Positions 7,988 through 15,910 of a DNA stretch of 33,834 nucleotides are shown here, piece by piece. The notes beneath the pieces are model-generated. The model was not told where the DNA came from and searched no databases. It was given only the letters and a program-made list of their open reading frames with translations. Origin of the DNA: Candidatus Schekmanbacteria bacterium (GTDB lineage Bacteria; CSSED10-310; JACPHN01). The first letter of the stretch is position 1. The number at the start of each line of letters is the position of its first letter. A program made the translations under genes and the position numbers. Location: assembly GCA_016188575.1 (NCBI GenBank), contig JACPHN010000178.1:1-33834 (forward strand). Direction: 5' to 3'.

Positions 7988-8874
7988 GGCTTCTTGACCG
8001 CACCGCGATCCACGTGCTGGGGCTGCTGGCCGCCCTGGCCATCGGCGCCGAAGGGATCAACCACTGGCTGTTTGCGGAAACCGCCCCGGATATCCCCGAA
8101 CCCGCCGCGGAAACGCCCGTCGTGGCCGCGGCCGCGCGCCAGGCGGGGGCCGAGACGATGCTGGCCGAGCTGCGCCGCATCGATCCGTTTCGCCTGGGGC
8201 CGCCGCCCGCTGCCCCCGAGGAGCTCGAGCCCACGATCGGTGCCGAGGAGGTGGCCGAGATTGACGGCCTGCGGCTCGTCGGTACCGCGGCGACTCCGGG
8301 ACCCGGTGGCGTCGCGGTGTTTGAAAAAACCGGGACGTTGATCGCCGAGGTCGCCGGCCTGCAGGACACCGTCGGCGGCGCCTGGACAGTCGTCTCCATT
8401 CAGGCGCGATGGGTCGTGCTGAGCCAGGGCACGCGGCGCGTGCGGCTGACCCTGGCCGCGAATGAAAAGGCGGCCCCGCTTCAGATCGCCGCCGCCGTCC
8501 CCCAACAGGCGCCCTTGCCCAACGATCCGACCGACACCGCCATTGAGGAGCTCGGCCCGGGACGCTACCGGCTCGACCGCAACGTCGTCCAACAGAAGGT
8601 CAATGACCTGGCGTCGCTCAGCCACGAGATCGCCGTTGCCGCGCGGCCCGGAGATCGCGGCGGCGGCTTCATCGTCAAACGGCTCTCCGGGGACAGCGTC
8701 TTCCGGAAGATCGGCTTGCAGCGCGGCGACGTGTTGCTTCGCGCCAACGGCCGCGATATCTCCCAGCCCATGGAGCTCTTTGCCCTGCTGCGCAACGCCA
8801 CCAGCCTGCGCCACGTCACGCTTGAAATCGACCGCAACGGAACGACCAACACTCTCAGTTACGAGCTCAGATGA
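7984..8874 (+). CDS. gspC: Type II secretion protein GspC
   Basis: A 296-residue inner-membrane protein linking the inner assembly platform to the secretin. One N-terminal membrane segment (about 10-30) is followed by a Pro/Ala-rich periplasmic linker, the HR domain (around IDGLRLVGTAATPGPGGVAVF) and a C-terminal PDZ domain (GFIVKRLSGDSVFRKIGLQ, GDVLLRANGRDI). It starts with GTG in a 4-bp overlap with the preceding siroheme gene, with GAGGTG just upstream, and overlaps gspD by four bases (ATGA). The order C-D-E-F supports the assignment. Confidence 0.9.
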   Translation: MRLLDRTAIHVLGLLAALAIGAEGINHWLFAETAPDIPEPAAETPVVAAAARQAGAETMLAELRRIDPFRLGPPPAAPEELEPTIGAEEVAEIDGLRLVGTAATPGPGGVAVFEKTGTLIAEVAGLQDTVGGAWTVVSIQARWVVLSQGTRRVRLTLAANEKAAPLQIAAAVPQQAPLPNDPTDTAIEELGPGRYRLDRNVVQQKVNDLASLSHEIAVAARPGDRGGGFIVKRLSGDSVFRKIGLQRGDVLLRANGRDISQPMELFALLRNATSLRHVTLEIDRNGTTNTLSYELR

Positions 8875-11099
8875 TCATGAATCGCCGAAGGCGCCCTGTT
8901 GCACGCTCCCTGAACGGCCGGTGGGCGGCCGTCCTCGGAGGTCTCTACCTACTCCTGCTCGCGATGATGTTCGGCGCGACCGCGCCGGCGGCCGCAGAGG
9001 AAGGCGCTCTCACACGCACCGAAAGCGGCGGCGTCCAGCTCGATTTTCAGCAGGCCGACATCCGCGGCTTCATCGAGGCGGTGGCGAAAATCATCGACAA
9101 GACCGTCATCGTCGATCCCCGCGTTGCCGGCAAGGTCACCGTGACGACCCCGACCGAGATCGACGTCGCCGCCGTCGCCGACGTTTTCGAGCTCGTGCTG
9201 CGCTCGCACGGATACGCCGCCGTTCCGGAAGGCGACACGCTGAGTATCATTCCGCTCGTCGACGCCAAGTCGGAGTCGGTGACGACCGTGCTGGACGAGG
9301 GGAGCCTGCGCGGGCTCTCCGGGCAGCGGATCGCCACGCAGGTGTATCGCTTCACGAATATCGCGGCAAAGGACGTGGAAACGCTCTTCGCGACGTTGCT
9401 GACCAAATCGGGTGCGGTGGCGACGCACCTGGCGAGCAACACGCTGATTCTCACCGACGACGTGACCAATTTGCGGCGCCTGAGCGACATCGCGGCGGCG
9501 CTCGACAGCGCCGAGCACCGGGGGCGCGTGGAGGTGATACCGCTGCAACACGCGGAGGCCGCAGCGCTCGCCAGCGAGGTCAACGTGCTCTACGGCGGCA
9601 GCTCCCCGGGGATTCCCGGCAAGCAGCCGAGCGTCGTCGGCCAGGCGGTGTCCCAGCTCACAGTAGTGGCGGACGCGCGCACCAACTCGCTGGTGGTCGC
9701 GGGTGCTGAAGGCATGATTCACGAGGTGAGCGAGCTGGTCAAGCGCCTCGACATTCCGCCGCTGCTGCGCACAAGCAACCTGCGCGTCTACACGTTGCGC
9801 TACGCCATCGCGGAGGACCTCGCGAGCGTGCTGTTCGATCACTTTTCCGGCAACGCACCGGCACCCGGCGGGGCATCCGCCACCGCATCGGCACCCACCT
9901 CGTCCGCAGCGGCCGCGACCCACGGACCCGACGGAGGGGGGGCTCCGGCGCGCGCGCCGCGGCGCTCCTCACCCGACGCGTCCATCATCGTCACCGCCGA
10001 CAAGACGACCAACTCGCTGCTCGTGACCGCCAGCCCCGCCGACCACGCCATGGTCGAGCTGCTGCTGGAGCGACTGGACGTCGTGCCGCTGCAGGCCTAT
10101 GTCGAGGCGCTCATACTCGAAGCCTCCTTCGAAACGACGCAAAAGTTTGGCGTCGAATGGCGGTTTTCCGAGTTCGCCGAGGGCGAGAACCGCATCATCG
10201 GCGGCACCAACCTGCCGCTCGGAACCTCTGCCGACGGCCCCCTCAATCAAGCGGCCAAAGGTCTCTTCATGCAGGAGTCGGGGCTCGCGCTCGGGCTCGT
10301 CCGCGGCACGATCACTTACGGCGGCCAAACGTTCCTCAACATCGCTGCCCTCGTGCACGCCCTCAAGGGCGAAATCGGCGTCAACATCCTTTCCACTCCG
10401 CATCTGCTCGCGACCAACAACCAGGAGGCCGAGATCGTCGTCGGCGAGGAGCGTCCCTACCTGCGCGACTCGCAGATCACCGACGTGGGCACCGTGGTGC
10501 GCACCTTTGAATACCGCGACATCGGCATCACCTTGCGCCTGACGCCGCAGATCAGCCCGGACGGCCGCGTGCGCCTCAAGATCCACGAGGAAGTGAAAAA
10601 CTTCGTCGAGCAATCCGATCTGGGCGCCGTCACCGCGACCAAGCGCAAGGCATCGACCACGGCGATCGCCGCCGACGGCCAGACCATCGTCCTCGGTGGG
10701 CTCGTGCGCGATGAAGGGACAAACCAGGTGTCGGGTGTGCCCGCGGTGTCGGACATTCCGGTGCTCGGGTGGTTGTTCAAGGCGAAGCGGCGAAAGATGC
10801 AAAAGACGAACCTGCTAATCTTCATCACGCCGCACGTGATTCGCTCACCGCAGGAGCTCGGCGCGCTCACCAATTCGCGCCAGGAAGAAATACCGCGGGT
10901 GCCGCCGTTTGAAGGCGTCGTGCCCGAGGTGGGCGCCGCGCAGGCCGAGCGCGACGAAGGCGCCAGGGACGCGGCGCCGCAGGAGGAGAGCGCGACGGAC
11001 GCTGGCGCGCAAGACGAGGGCGCCAGGCACGAGGCACAGCAAGACGCGGGCGCCACTCCACCGTCGCCCGAGGAGCCCGCCGGCGATGCCGCACGCTGA
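8871..11099 (+). CDS. gspD: Type II secretion outer-membrane secretin GspD
   Basis: A 742-residue secretin that forms the outer-membrane channel. The signal sequence (about 20-43) ends near AAAEEG. The N0 domain starts at VQLDFQQADIRGFIEAVAKI, three repeated N1-N3 modules follow (with NTLILTD, TNSLVVAGAEG and TNSLLVTASPADHA), and then the pore domain with VGEERPYL and the hallmark VSGVPAVSDIPVLGWLF plus LLIFITPHVIR. A Gly/Ala/Pro-rich loop sits in N3 (about residues 325-365). Beyond the usual end there is an acidic tail of about 60 residues with a repeating D-[EA]-G-A-[RQ] pattern. ATG 8877 is an alternative start. It overlaps gspE by 14 bp. Confidence 0.95.
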   Translation: MIMNRRRRPVARSLNGRWAAVLGGLYLLLLAMMFGATAPAAAEEGALTRTESGGVQLDFQQADIRGFIEAVAKIIDKTVIVDPRVAGKVTVTTPTEIDVAAVADVFELVLRSHGYAAVPEGDTLSIIPLVDAKSESVTTVLDEGSLRGLSGQRIATQVYRFTNIAAKDVETLFATLLTKSGAVATHLASNTLILTDDVTNLRRLSDIAAALDSAEHRGRVEVIPLQHAEAAALASEVNVLYGGSSPGIPGKQPSVVGQAVSQLTVVADARTNSLVVAGAEGMIHEVSELVKRLDIPPLLRTSNLRVYTLRYAIAEDLASVLFDHFSGNAPAPGGASATASAPTSSAAAATHGPDGGGAPARAPRRSSPDASIIVTADKTTNSLLVTASPADHAMVELLLERLDVVPLQAYVEALILEASFETTQKFGVEWRFSEFAEGENRIIGGTNLPLGTSADGPLNQAAKGLFMQESGLALGLVRGTITYGGQTFLNIAALVHALKGEIGVNILSTPHLLATNNQEAEIVVGEERPYLRDSQITDVGTVVRTFEYRDIGITLRLTPQISPDGRVRLKIHEEVKNFVEQSDLGAVTATKRKASTTAIAADGQTIVLGGLVRDEGTNQVSGVPAVSDIPVLGWLFKAKRRKMQKTNLLIFITPHVIRSPQELGALTNSRQEEIPRVPPFEGVVPEVGAAQAERDEGARDAAPQEESATDAGAQDEGARHEAQQDAGATPPSPEEPAGDAAR

Positions 11100-12828
11100 G
11101 CAGACCGGAAAACCGCTGGGCCGCATCCTCGTCGCGCGGGGCTGTTGCAAGGACGCCGAAATTGAGACGGCACTGCGCCGGCAGCGGCGCGAGGGCGGGC
11201 GTCTCGGCGAGATCCTCGTGGCGACCGGGGTGGTTACGGAGTCCGAGCTGGCGCACGCGCTGGCCGTTCAGCACGGCATGCCGTGCCTGGCGGAGGCGCT
11301 CGCGGAGGCCGCCGACGCCGAGCTGGTGTCGCGCTTTCCACGCGCTTTCCTGACGCGCAACAAGGTCTTGCCGCTGCAGATCGAGCACGGCCGGCTCCGT
11401 GTCGCGGCGGCCGATCCGCTGCGGGGCGAGGTTATCGACGACCTGGCGCGGATGACCGGGCTCACTCCGGAGATCGTGGTCGCCCCGGCCGGTGCCCTGG
11501 TCGAGGCCATTCGCACCGTGCACCGCGCCGACGAGCTGGACGCGAGCAAGGCCATCAAGGAGATCCGCCAGGACGAGCACGCGGCGGTCTGGAAAGGCGC
11601 CGCCGACGCCGAGGAGCTGCTCGAACCCACGGAAGGCGCGCCGGCCATCCGGCTCGTCAACCTGCTCTTCACGCAGGCGCTCGCCGACCGCGCCAGCGAC
11701 ATCCACGTCGAGCCGTACGAGAAGACCGTGAGAGTCCGCTTTCGCGTCGACGGCGTGCTTCACGATGCCCACGTGCTCCCCAAGGGATTCCACCCGCCGC
11801 TGATTTCTCGCATCAAGGTGCTTTCCGACCTCGACATCGCCGAGCGCCGGCTGCCGCAAGACGGCCGCATCCGCCTACGTTCCGAGCGCAGCGACGTCGA
11901 CGTGCGCGTGTCGATCACCCCGTCGGCCCACGGCGAGCGCGCGGTGCTGCGCTTGCTGCCCCAGGAAAAGGTGCTGCCGGGGCTCGGCGAGCTGGGGCTG
12001 CAGGCCGACGACGAAAAACGCCTCCGCGAGCTCATCCAGGTGCCCGATGGCCTGGTGCTCGTGACCGGGCCGACCGGGTCGGGGAAGACCACGACCCTGT
12101 ACGCGCTGCTTCAGATCCTCAACGACGGGGCGCGGAACATCCTGACGGTGGAAGATCCGATCGAATACCAGGTGGAAGGCGTGGGGCAGATGCAAGTGAA
12201 CCCGAAGATCGGCCTGACGTTCGCGTCGGGGTTGCGGTCGATCTTGCGGCAGGATCCGGACGTGATCCTGGTGGGGGAGATTCGCGACGCCGAGACTGCG
12301 ACGATCGCGGTGCAGTCGGCGCTGACCGGCCACCTGGTGCTGTCGACGCTGCACACCAACGACGCGCCGAGCGCCGTGACGCGGCTGGTGGACATGGGCG
12401 TGGAGCCGTATCTGGTCGCGTCGACGATGCGCGCGGTGCTGGCGCAGCGGCTGGTGCGGCGGATCTGCGGGACGTGCGGGCAGTGGCGCGCCGCGGATGC
12501 TGCGGAGCGGGCGACGCTGGGGCGCCACGGCGCCGGCGGGGCGAGCCGGGTGCGCGAGGGGCGTGGCTGCGAGGCGTGTCTGAGCACCGGCTACCAGGGG
12601 CGCAGCGGTCTGTTCGAGCTGCTGGTGAGCGACGCGGCGGTCCGCCGCCTGATCGCCGCCGGGCGCGGCGAAGACGAGGTGTGGTCGGCGGCGCGGCAGG
12701 CGGGCGTCCGCGACCTCGAGGAAGACGGCCTGGAAAAGGTCATCACGGGAGCGACGACGGTCAAGGAAGTGCTGCGGGTGGCGCGGCGGGGGGAAGCGCC
12801 GGCGCCGAGCACCGGCATCGAGGGCTGA
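11086..12828 (+). CDS. gspE: Type II secretion ATPase GspE
   Basis: A 580-residue cytoplasmic hexameric ATPase that powers the pseudopilus. The N-terminal GspE/PilB_N domain spans about 1-150 (GRILVARGCCKDAEIE). The core has Walker A GPTGSGKTTT (about 328-337), the aspartate box VEDPIEYQ, Walker B VGEIRDAETA (about 396) and the HTND histidine box. The zinc-binding tetracysteine is kept (CGTC near 461 and CEAC). ATG 11086 lies inside the gspD end and has GGAG ten bases upstream. It could be a PilB homologue on sequence alone, but the gspC-D neighbours favour GspE. Confidence 0.93.
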   Translation: MPHAEQTGKPLGRILVARGCCKDAEIETALRRQRREGGRLGEILVATGVVTESELAHALAVQHGMPCLAEALAEAADAELVSRFPRAFLTRNKVLPLQIEHGRLRVAAADPLRGEVIDDLARMTGLTPEIVVAPAGALVEAIRTVHRADELDASKAIKEIRQDEHAAVWKGAADAEELLEPTEGAPAIRLVNLLFTQALADRASDIHVEPYEKTVRVRFRVDGVLHDAHVLPKGFHPPLISRIKVLSDLDIAERRLPQDGRIRLRSERSDVDVRVSITPSAHGERAVLRLLPQEKVLPGLGELGLQADDEKRLRELIQVPDGLVLVTGPTGSGKTTTLYALLQILNDGARNILTVEDPIEYQVEGVGQMQVNPKIGLTFASGLRSILRQDPDVILVGEIRDAETATIAVQSALTGHLVLSTLHTNDAPSAVTRLVDMGVEPYLVASTMRAVLAQRLVRRICGTCGQWRAADAAERATLGRHGAGGASRVREGRGCEACLSTGYQGRSGLFELLVSDAAVRRLIAAGRGEDEVWSAARQAGVRDLEEDGLEKVITGATTVKEVLRVARRGEAPAPSTGIEG

Positions 12829-12838
12829 GGGCGAAAGC

Positions 12839-14050
12839 GTGGCTGCATTCAAATACCGAGCACTGGACGCGCAGGGACGCGAGCGCGCGGGGACGATCAC
12901 GTCCGCCTCGGAACGTGCGGCGATGGAGCAGCTTCGCCGCGACGGGCTCTATCCCATTGCGCTCAAGGAGGGGAGCGGCCTGGGCGGCCGGCGCGTGCGG
13001 CGCAACCGGCTCGCGCTGCAGGCGACCCTGCTCCGGCAACTCGCGTCGCTGCTGCGCGCCGGGTTTCCGGTGGTGCGCGCGCTCGAGGCAATTGCGGAGC
13101 AGTGCGACGACAGCGGCGCTCGTGCGCGGCTGAACGAGATGCGCGAGGCGATTCGCGGCGGCGCCTCGCTCGCGGACGCGGCGGCGGGGCATCAGGCATT
13201 GCTCGGGGCGCTGTTCCCGCCGCTGGCGCGGGTCGGCGAGCGCGTCGGATCGCTGCCGGAGGTTGTTGATCGCCTGGCGAACGCTGCCGAACGGCGCCGC
13301 GCGCTGGCGGACAACGTGCGCTCGGCGCTCGCCTACCCGCTGTTCATGGCCGTGGTGGCGGTGCTGGTGACGCTGTTTCTCGTGGGCGTGGTCATCCCGT
13401 CTACGCAAGACATCTTCAAGCAACTCGGCGGCCAGCTCCCGCTACCGACGCGCCTGGTGTTCGGAGCGGCGAACGCGCTGGCGTCGCCACCGGGCGCGCT
13501 GACGATCGCGGCGCTGGCAGCGGGTGTGGCGGCGGCGCTGTCGCGACCGAAGTGGCGAGCACGGCTGACGGCGCGGCTGCAAGTGCTGGCGCTGCTCTTG
13601 CCGGTGGTGGCGCCGCTGGTGCTGCTGAGCGAGGCGGCGCTGTGGAGCCAGGCGATGGCGGCGCTGCAACCCGGGGGCGTGCCCGTCGCCGAGGCGCTGG
13701 AAGCGGCGCGTGGAGCGCTGCGCTTTGCGCCGCTGCGGGGCGAGCTGCTGGCGGTCTCGCGCGCGGTCACCGAGGGCACGCGCCTGGCCACGGCCATCGG
13801 CGGGCTGCCGTTTCCACCGCTCTTGCGCCACATGATCGCGCTCGGCGAGGAGAGCGGCCGCCTCGGTGAGCTGCTAGATGCTGCCGCCAAGACCTTCGAG
13901 TCCGAGCTGGAAACGCGGCTGCGGTCGAGCGTCGCGCTGATCGAGCCGGCGCTGATCCTCGTGATGGGGGTGGTCGTGGGCGTGCTGGCCGTGGCGCTCG
14001 TGCTGCCGCTGTACGACATCAGCACGACGCTGTCGTCGGCGTATCGGTGA
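12839..14050 (+). CDS. gspF: Type II secretion inner-membrane platform protein GspF
   Basis: A 403-residue polytopic protein of the GspF/PilC family. It opens with FKYRALDAQGRERAGTI and has two copies of the T2SSF helical domain (about 68-190 and 270-395), each leading into membrane helices (about 170-190, 215-235 and 375-395). It interacts with GspE and drives pseudopilin addition. GTG at 12839 is taken as the start, 10 bp after gspE. No gspG or later gsp gene follows; a perfect palindrome and a convergent unrelated gene do. Confidence 0.93.
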   Translation: MAAFKYRALDAQGRERAGTITSASERAAMEQLRRDGLYPIALKEGSGLGGRRVRRNRLALQATLLRQLASLLRAGFPVVRALEAIAEQCDDSGARARLNEMREAIRGGASLADAAAGHQALLGALFPPLARVGERVGSLPEVVDRLANAAERRRALADNVRSALAYPLFMAVVAVLVTLFLVGVVIPSTQDIFKQLGGQLPLPTRLVFGAANALASPPGALTIAALAAGVAAALSRPKWRARLTARLQVLALLLPVVAPLVLLSEAALWSQAMAALQPGGVPVAEALEAARGALRFAPLRGELLAVSRAVTEGTRLATAIGGLPFPPLLRHMIALGEESGRLGELLDAAAKTFESELETRLRSSVALIEPALILVMGVVVGVLAVALVLPLYDISTTLSSAYR

Positions 14051-14075
14051 AGGCGGACCGGAGAGGCAGGGCGGC

Positions 14076-14107
14076 GGTTGGGGGCGACGCATGCGTCGCC
14101 CCCAACC
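14076..14107. terminator. Perfect 32-bp palindrome between convergent genes, possible bidirectional terminator
   Basis: GGTTGGGGGCGACGCA is followed directly by its exact reverse complement, with no mismatch and no spacer. It lies 25 bp after gspF and 5 bp after the end of the convergent gene. There is no T-tract on either strand, so it is not a classical intrinsic terminator; a cruciform, RNA-stabilising hairpin or REP-like element is equally possible. Confidence 0.5.
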
Positions 14108-14112
14108 CACAA

Positions 14113-14607
14113 TCAGTTCTTCGGAGCGAGAGATTCACACAACTTGGTCGCCTCGTCCTCCGTCACGGTCTCGCCAAGCGTCTGCTTCGACAGCTTGGCC
14201 GAGCAAACGACCGTTGCCTGGCCGAACTTGCGGACGTACACCAAGTCCGTTTCCTTGCCTCTCTTGACCACGGCTTTCCAGCCCCCCGCGGTCTTGGCCT
14301 CGGAGACGACTTCGTCGATCGCGGTGCCGAGCTGCATCATCATCGGTGCCGCGGCCTTCAGATCGTCAATGCTGTCCAGCTTGTCCTTGACGAGGCGAAC
14401 GACGACCGACGGCATGTAGCCTTCCTTTTGCCACTTGGCAACCTTCGCGTCCGCGTCCCACGCCGGGGTCCAGCCTTCCATGGGCTGCAAGCTGAGGCCG
14501 AGCATTTCCTGGTCTGCGCTCGGATCGCCCGCAAGCAAGGGGGAGACCGATGCTACTAACAACAAGGTCAGCAACAGGCCCAATAACAATCCGAACCGCT
14601 TCTTCAT
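14113..14607 (-). CDS. Small secreted protein of unknown function
   Basis: A 164-residue protein with a clear signal peptide (MKKRF, then LLLGLLLTLLLVASVSP, cleavage near LLAGD). The start at ATG 14607 has AGGAG eight bases upstream. The mature part is alpha/beta, with a central SVVVRLVKD strand, a methionine run (APMMMQLGTA), paired strands GGWKAVVKRG and TDLVYVRKF, and two Cys (VVCSAK and KLCESL) that could form a disulfide. I recognise no family. It is transcribed toward gspF and is on its own. Confidence 0.75.
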   Translation of the reverse strand: MKKRFGLLLGLLLTLLLVASVSPLLAGDPSADQEMLGLSLQPMEGWTPAWDADAKVAKWQKEGYMPSVVVRLVKDKLDSIDDLKAAAPMMMQLGTAIDEVVSEAKTAGGWKAVVKRGKETDLVYVRKFGQATVVCSAKLSKQTLGETVTEDEATKLCESLAPKN

Positions 14608-14714
14608 CTCGTTGCTCCTCCTTCTTGCCAGAGGACGTCGGCAGCCACGCCCTGGCCATTTCCTGGAATACTGCCGCTCATCGAGCGAGGCGCTATAGGC
14701 AGCGTTTCGCAGTC

Positions 14715-14729
14715 CGTGCTAGTAGCACG
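14715..14729. promoter_or_regulatory. Short inverted repeat, possible operator
   Basis: CGTGCTA-G-TAGCACG is a perfect 7-bp inverted repeat with a 1-bp centre. It is in the roughly 320-bp gap between the divergent secreted-protein and methyltransferase genes. The remainder of the gap holds repeat copy 3 and no gene I can support. The size fits a repressor site, but no regulator is nearby. Confidence 0.3.
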
Positions 14730-14790
14730 TGATGCGCGATTGTTCAAGCTGAGGAATGCGATGGATCCACCGCGGGTTCGACTGCACGTT

Positions 14791-14880
14791 GCACGGAAAG
14801 CGCATCACAAAGCCCCACCACCACACCCCCGCCCGCCAGCGGAGGAAGGGACGGAGGGCGGCGCTGTCGCGTCGACAGCC
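14791..14880 (+). repeat. Dispersed ~85-bp repeat, copy 3
   Basis: Begins GCACGGAAAGCGCATCACAA and continues with a diverged hairpin part (CGCCCGCCAGCGG) and AAGGGACGGAGGGCGGCGCT, then GTCGCGTCGACAGCC, which copy 5 also resembles (GTCGCTTCGACGCC). It is upstream of the METTL9-like gene, and its presence argues that the long open frame here does not begin before it. Confidence 0.7.
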
Positions 14881-14928
14881 AACAGCCGGGGGCTCCAGGT
14901 CCAATCCGTTGGCTTGCTCGGAACAGAC

Positions 14929-15723
14929 GTGGACTATGATGGTGTTACGCTCAGCTACCGGTGCGACAAGCGCCTGTTGTCGCCCGTCGTTCGCCACTGC
15001 CTGGTGCCCGTGGCGTGCGATGAGCCGGTGCTCGCCTTTCTCGACCGATACCACCGCAGGCCCCACGGATTCGCGCGCACCCTCCTTCATGGATTGCTGC
15101 GGCTGCTCGTGTCGGACTTCGACGCGAACGCGATTCTCGCGATGTATCCCCTGCACCTGCTCGCGACCGGCCAGTGGCAGGCGCTCCTCGGCGGCCGCCC
15201 CGGAGGGCACCTCCTGGATGTCGGAGCGGGCTCGGGGGAGGTGACCTCAACACTCGCACCGCTCTTCGATGACATCCTGACAACCGAGGTCTCCCGCGCC
15301 ATGGCGTGGCGCCTCGGTCGCCGCGGGTTCCGGTGCCTGCGGATGGACGTCGCGACGGCGCAGATCGCGCTTCCGCCCAGCGACGTGGTGAGCTGCCTGA
15401 ACGTCCTTGATCGCGCGTCACGCCCGCTTTCCCTGCTGCGGGCAATCCGCGGCATGCTCGCGCCCGGCGGGCGCCTCGTCGTCGCTCTCCCGCTCCCGGC
15501 CCGCCCGTGGACGTATCACGGAGCGCAGATCGCCGCGCCCGAGGAGGAGCTGGGGTGCGGGGCGCCAACGTTCGAGGAATCCGCGTCGCTCTTCGCCGAG
15601 GCGGTGCTCGCGCCTGCCGGGTTCACCGTACAGGCGTTTACGCGGGCTCCGTACCTGTCGCGAGGCGATGCGGCGCGGGCGCTGTACGTGCTCGACGACG
15701 CGATCTTCGTGGCGGCGGGGTGA
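14929..15723 (+). CDS. DREV/METTL9-like SAM-dependent methyltransferase
   Basis: A class I methyltransferase of about 264 residues. It carries motif I as LLDVGAGSGEVT and then a series of matches to the animal DREV/METTL9 family that extends past the generic fold: TTEVSRAMAW (METTL9 has ATELSETMIW), DVVSCLNVLDR (DVISCLNLLDR), VVALPLP, FTRAPYLSRGD (FTRLPYLCEGD) and YVLDDAIFV (YVLDDAVFV). METTL9 methylates histidine N1 in alternating-His (HxH) protein segments; a protein-histidine substrate here is inference. The start is uncertain: the frame is open back to 14716, but that part holds repeat copy 3, so GTG 14929 or TTG 14914 is preferred. It stands alone, followed by a transposase remnant. Confidence 0.85.
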   Translation: MDYDGVTLSYRCDKRLLSPVVRHCLVPVACDEPVLAFLDRYHRRPHGFARTLLHGLLRLLVSDFDANAILAMYPLHLLATGQWQALLGGRPGGHLLDVGAGSGEVTSTLAPLFDDILTTEVSRAMAWRLGRRGFRCLRMDVATAQIALPPSDVVSCLNVLDRASRPLSLLRAIRGMLAPGGRLVVALPLPARPWTYHGAQIAAPEEELGCGAPTFEESASLFAEAVLAPAGFTVQAFTRAPYLSRGDAARALYVLDDAIFVAAG

Positions 15724-15907
15724 GCGTCTTCTCTTGTTGCCGGCCGCACGCCGGACAGGTCTGCGACGGCTTGATCGTCCGCGTGGGCGCTTCTACCAGG
15801 GCGATACGAGCCTCTGCCGCCTTGTGCCGCACCATGCCGAGAAGCGCCGCCGGAGCGCCGTCAAGGATACTCTTGTTCAAGGCAGTGCCTGCAGCACACC
15901 GAAAGGC
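15722..15907 (-). pseudogene. TnpB (IS200/IS605-family OrfB) C-terminal remnant
   Basis: On the minus strand, in one frame, runs GTALNKSILDGAPAALLGMV, then RHKAAEARIALVEAPTR, then the first zinc-ribbon knuckle QTCPACG and QQEKTL. This is the part of TnpB from the RuvC middle region up to the zinc ribbon: the 'N-[KR]-SILD' helix, the 'KA' helix, and 'T-x-x-SQTCxxCG'. The N-terminal two-thirds and the second knuckle plus the final RuvC aspartate are missing. It is squeezed exactly between the stop codons of the METTL9-like gene and the PhoH gene, so it is a dead fragment of an old insertion. Confidence 0.7.
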
Positions 15908-15910
15908 TCC

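Noticed and set aside
11283-13133. 616-residue open frame on the plus strand over gspE and gspF
   Set aside because: It is a second frame of two well-supported genes and consists mostly of Arg, Gly and Ala.
14716-14928. N-terminal extension of the METTL9-like frame with HHKAPPPHPRPP, as a possible self-methylated His segment
   Set aside because: This stretch is the translation of repeat copy 3 and is not likely to be translated; the same DNA elsewhere is intergenic.
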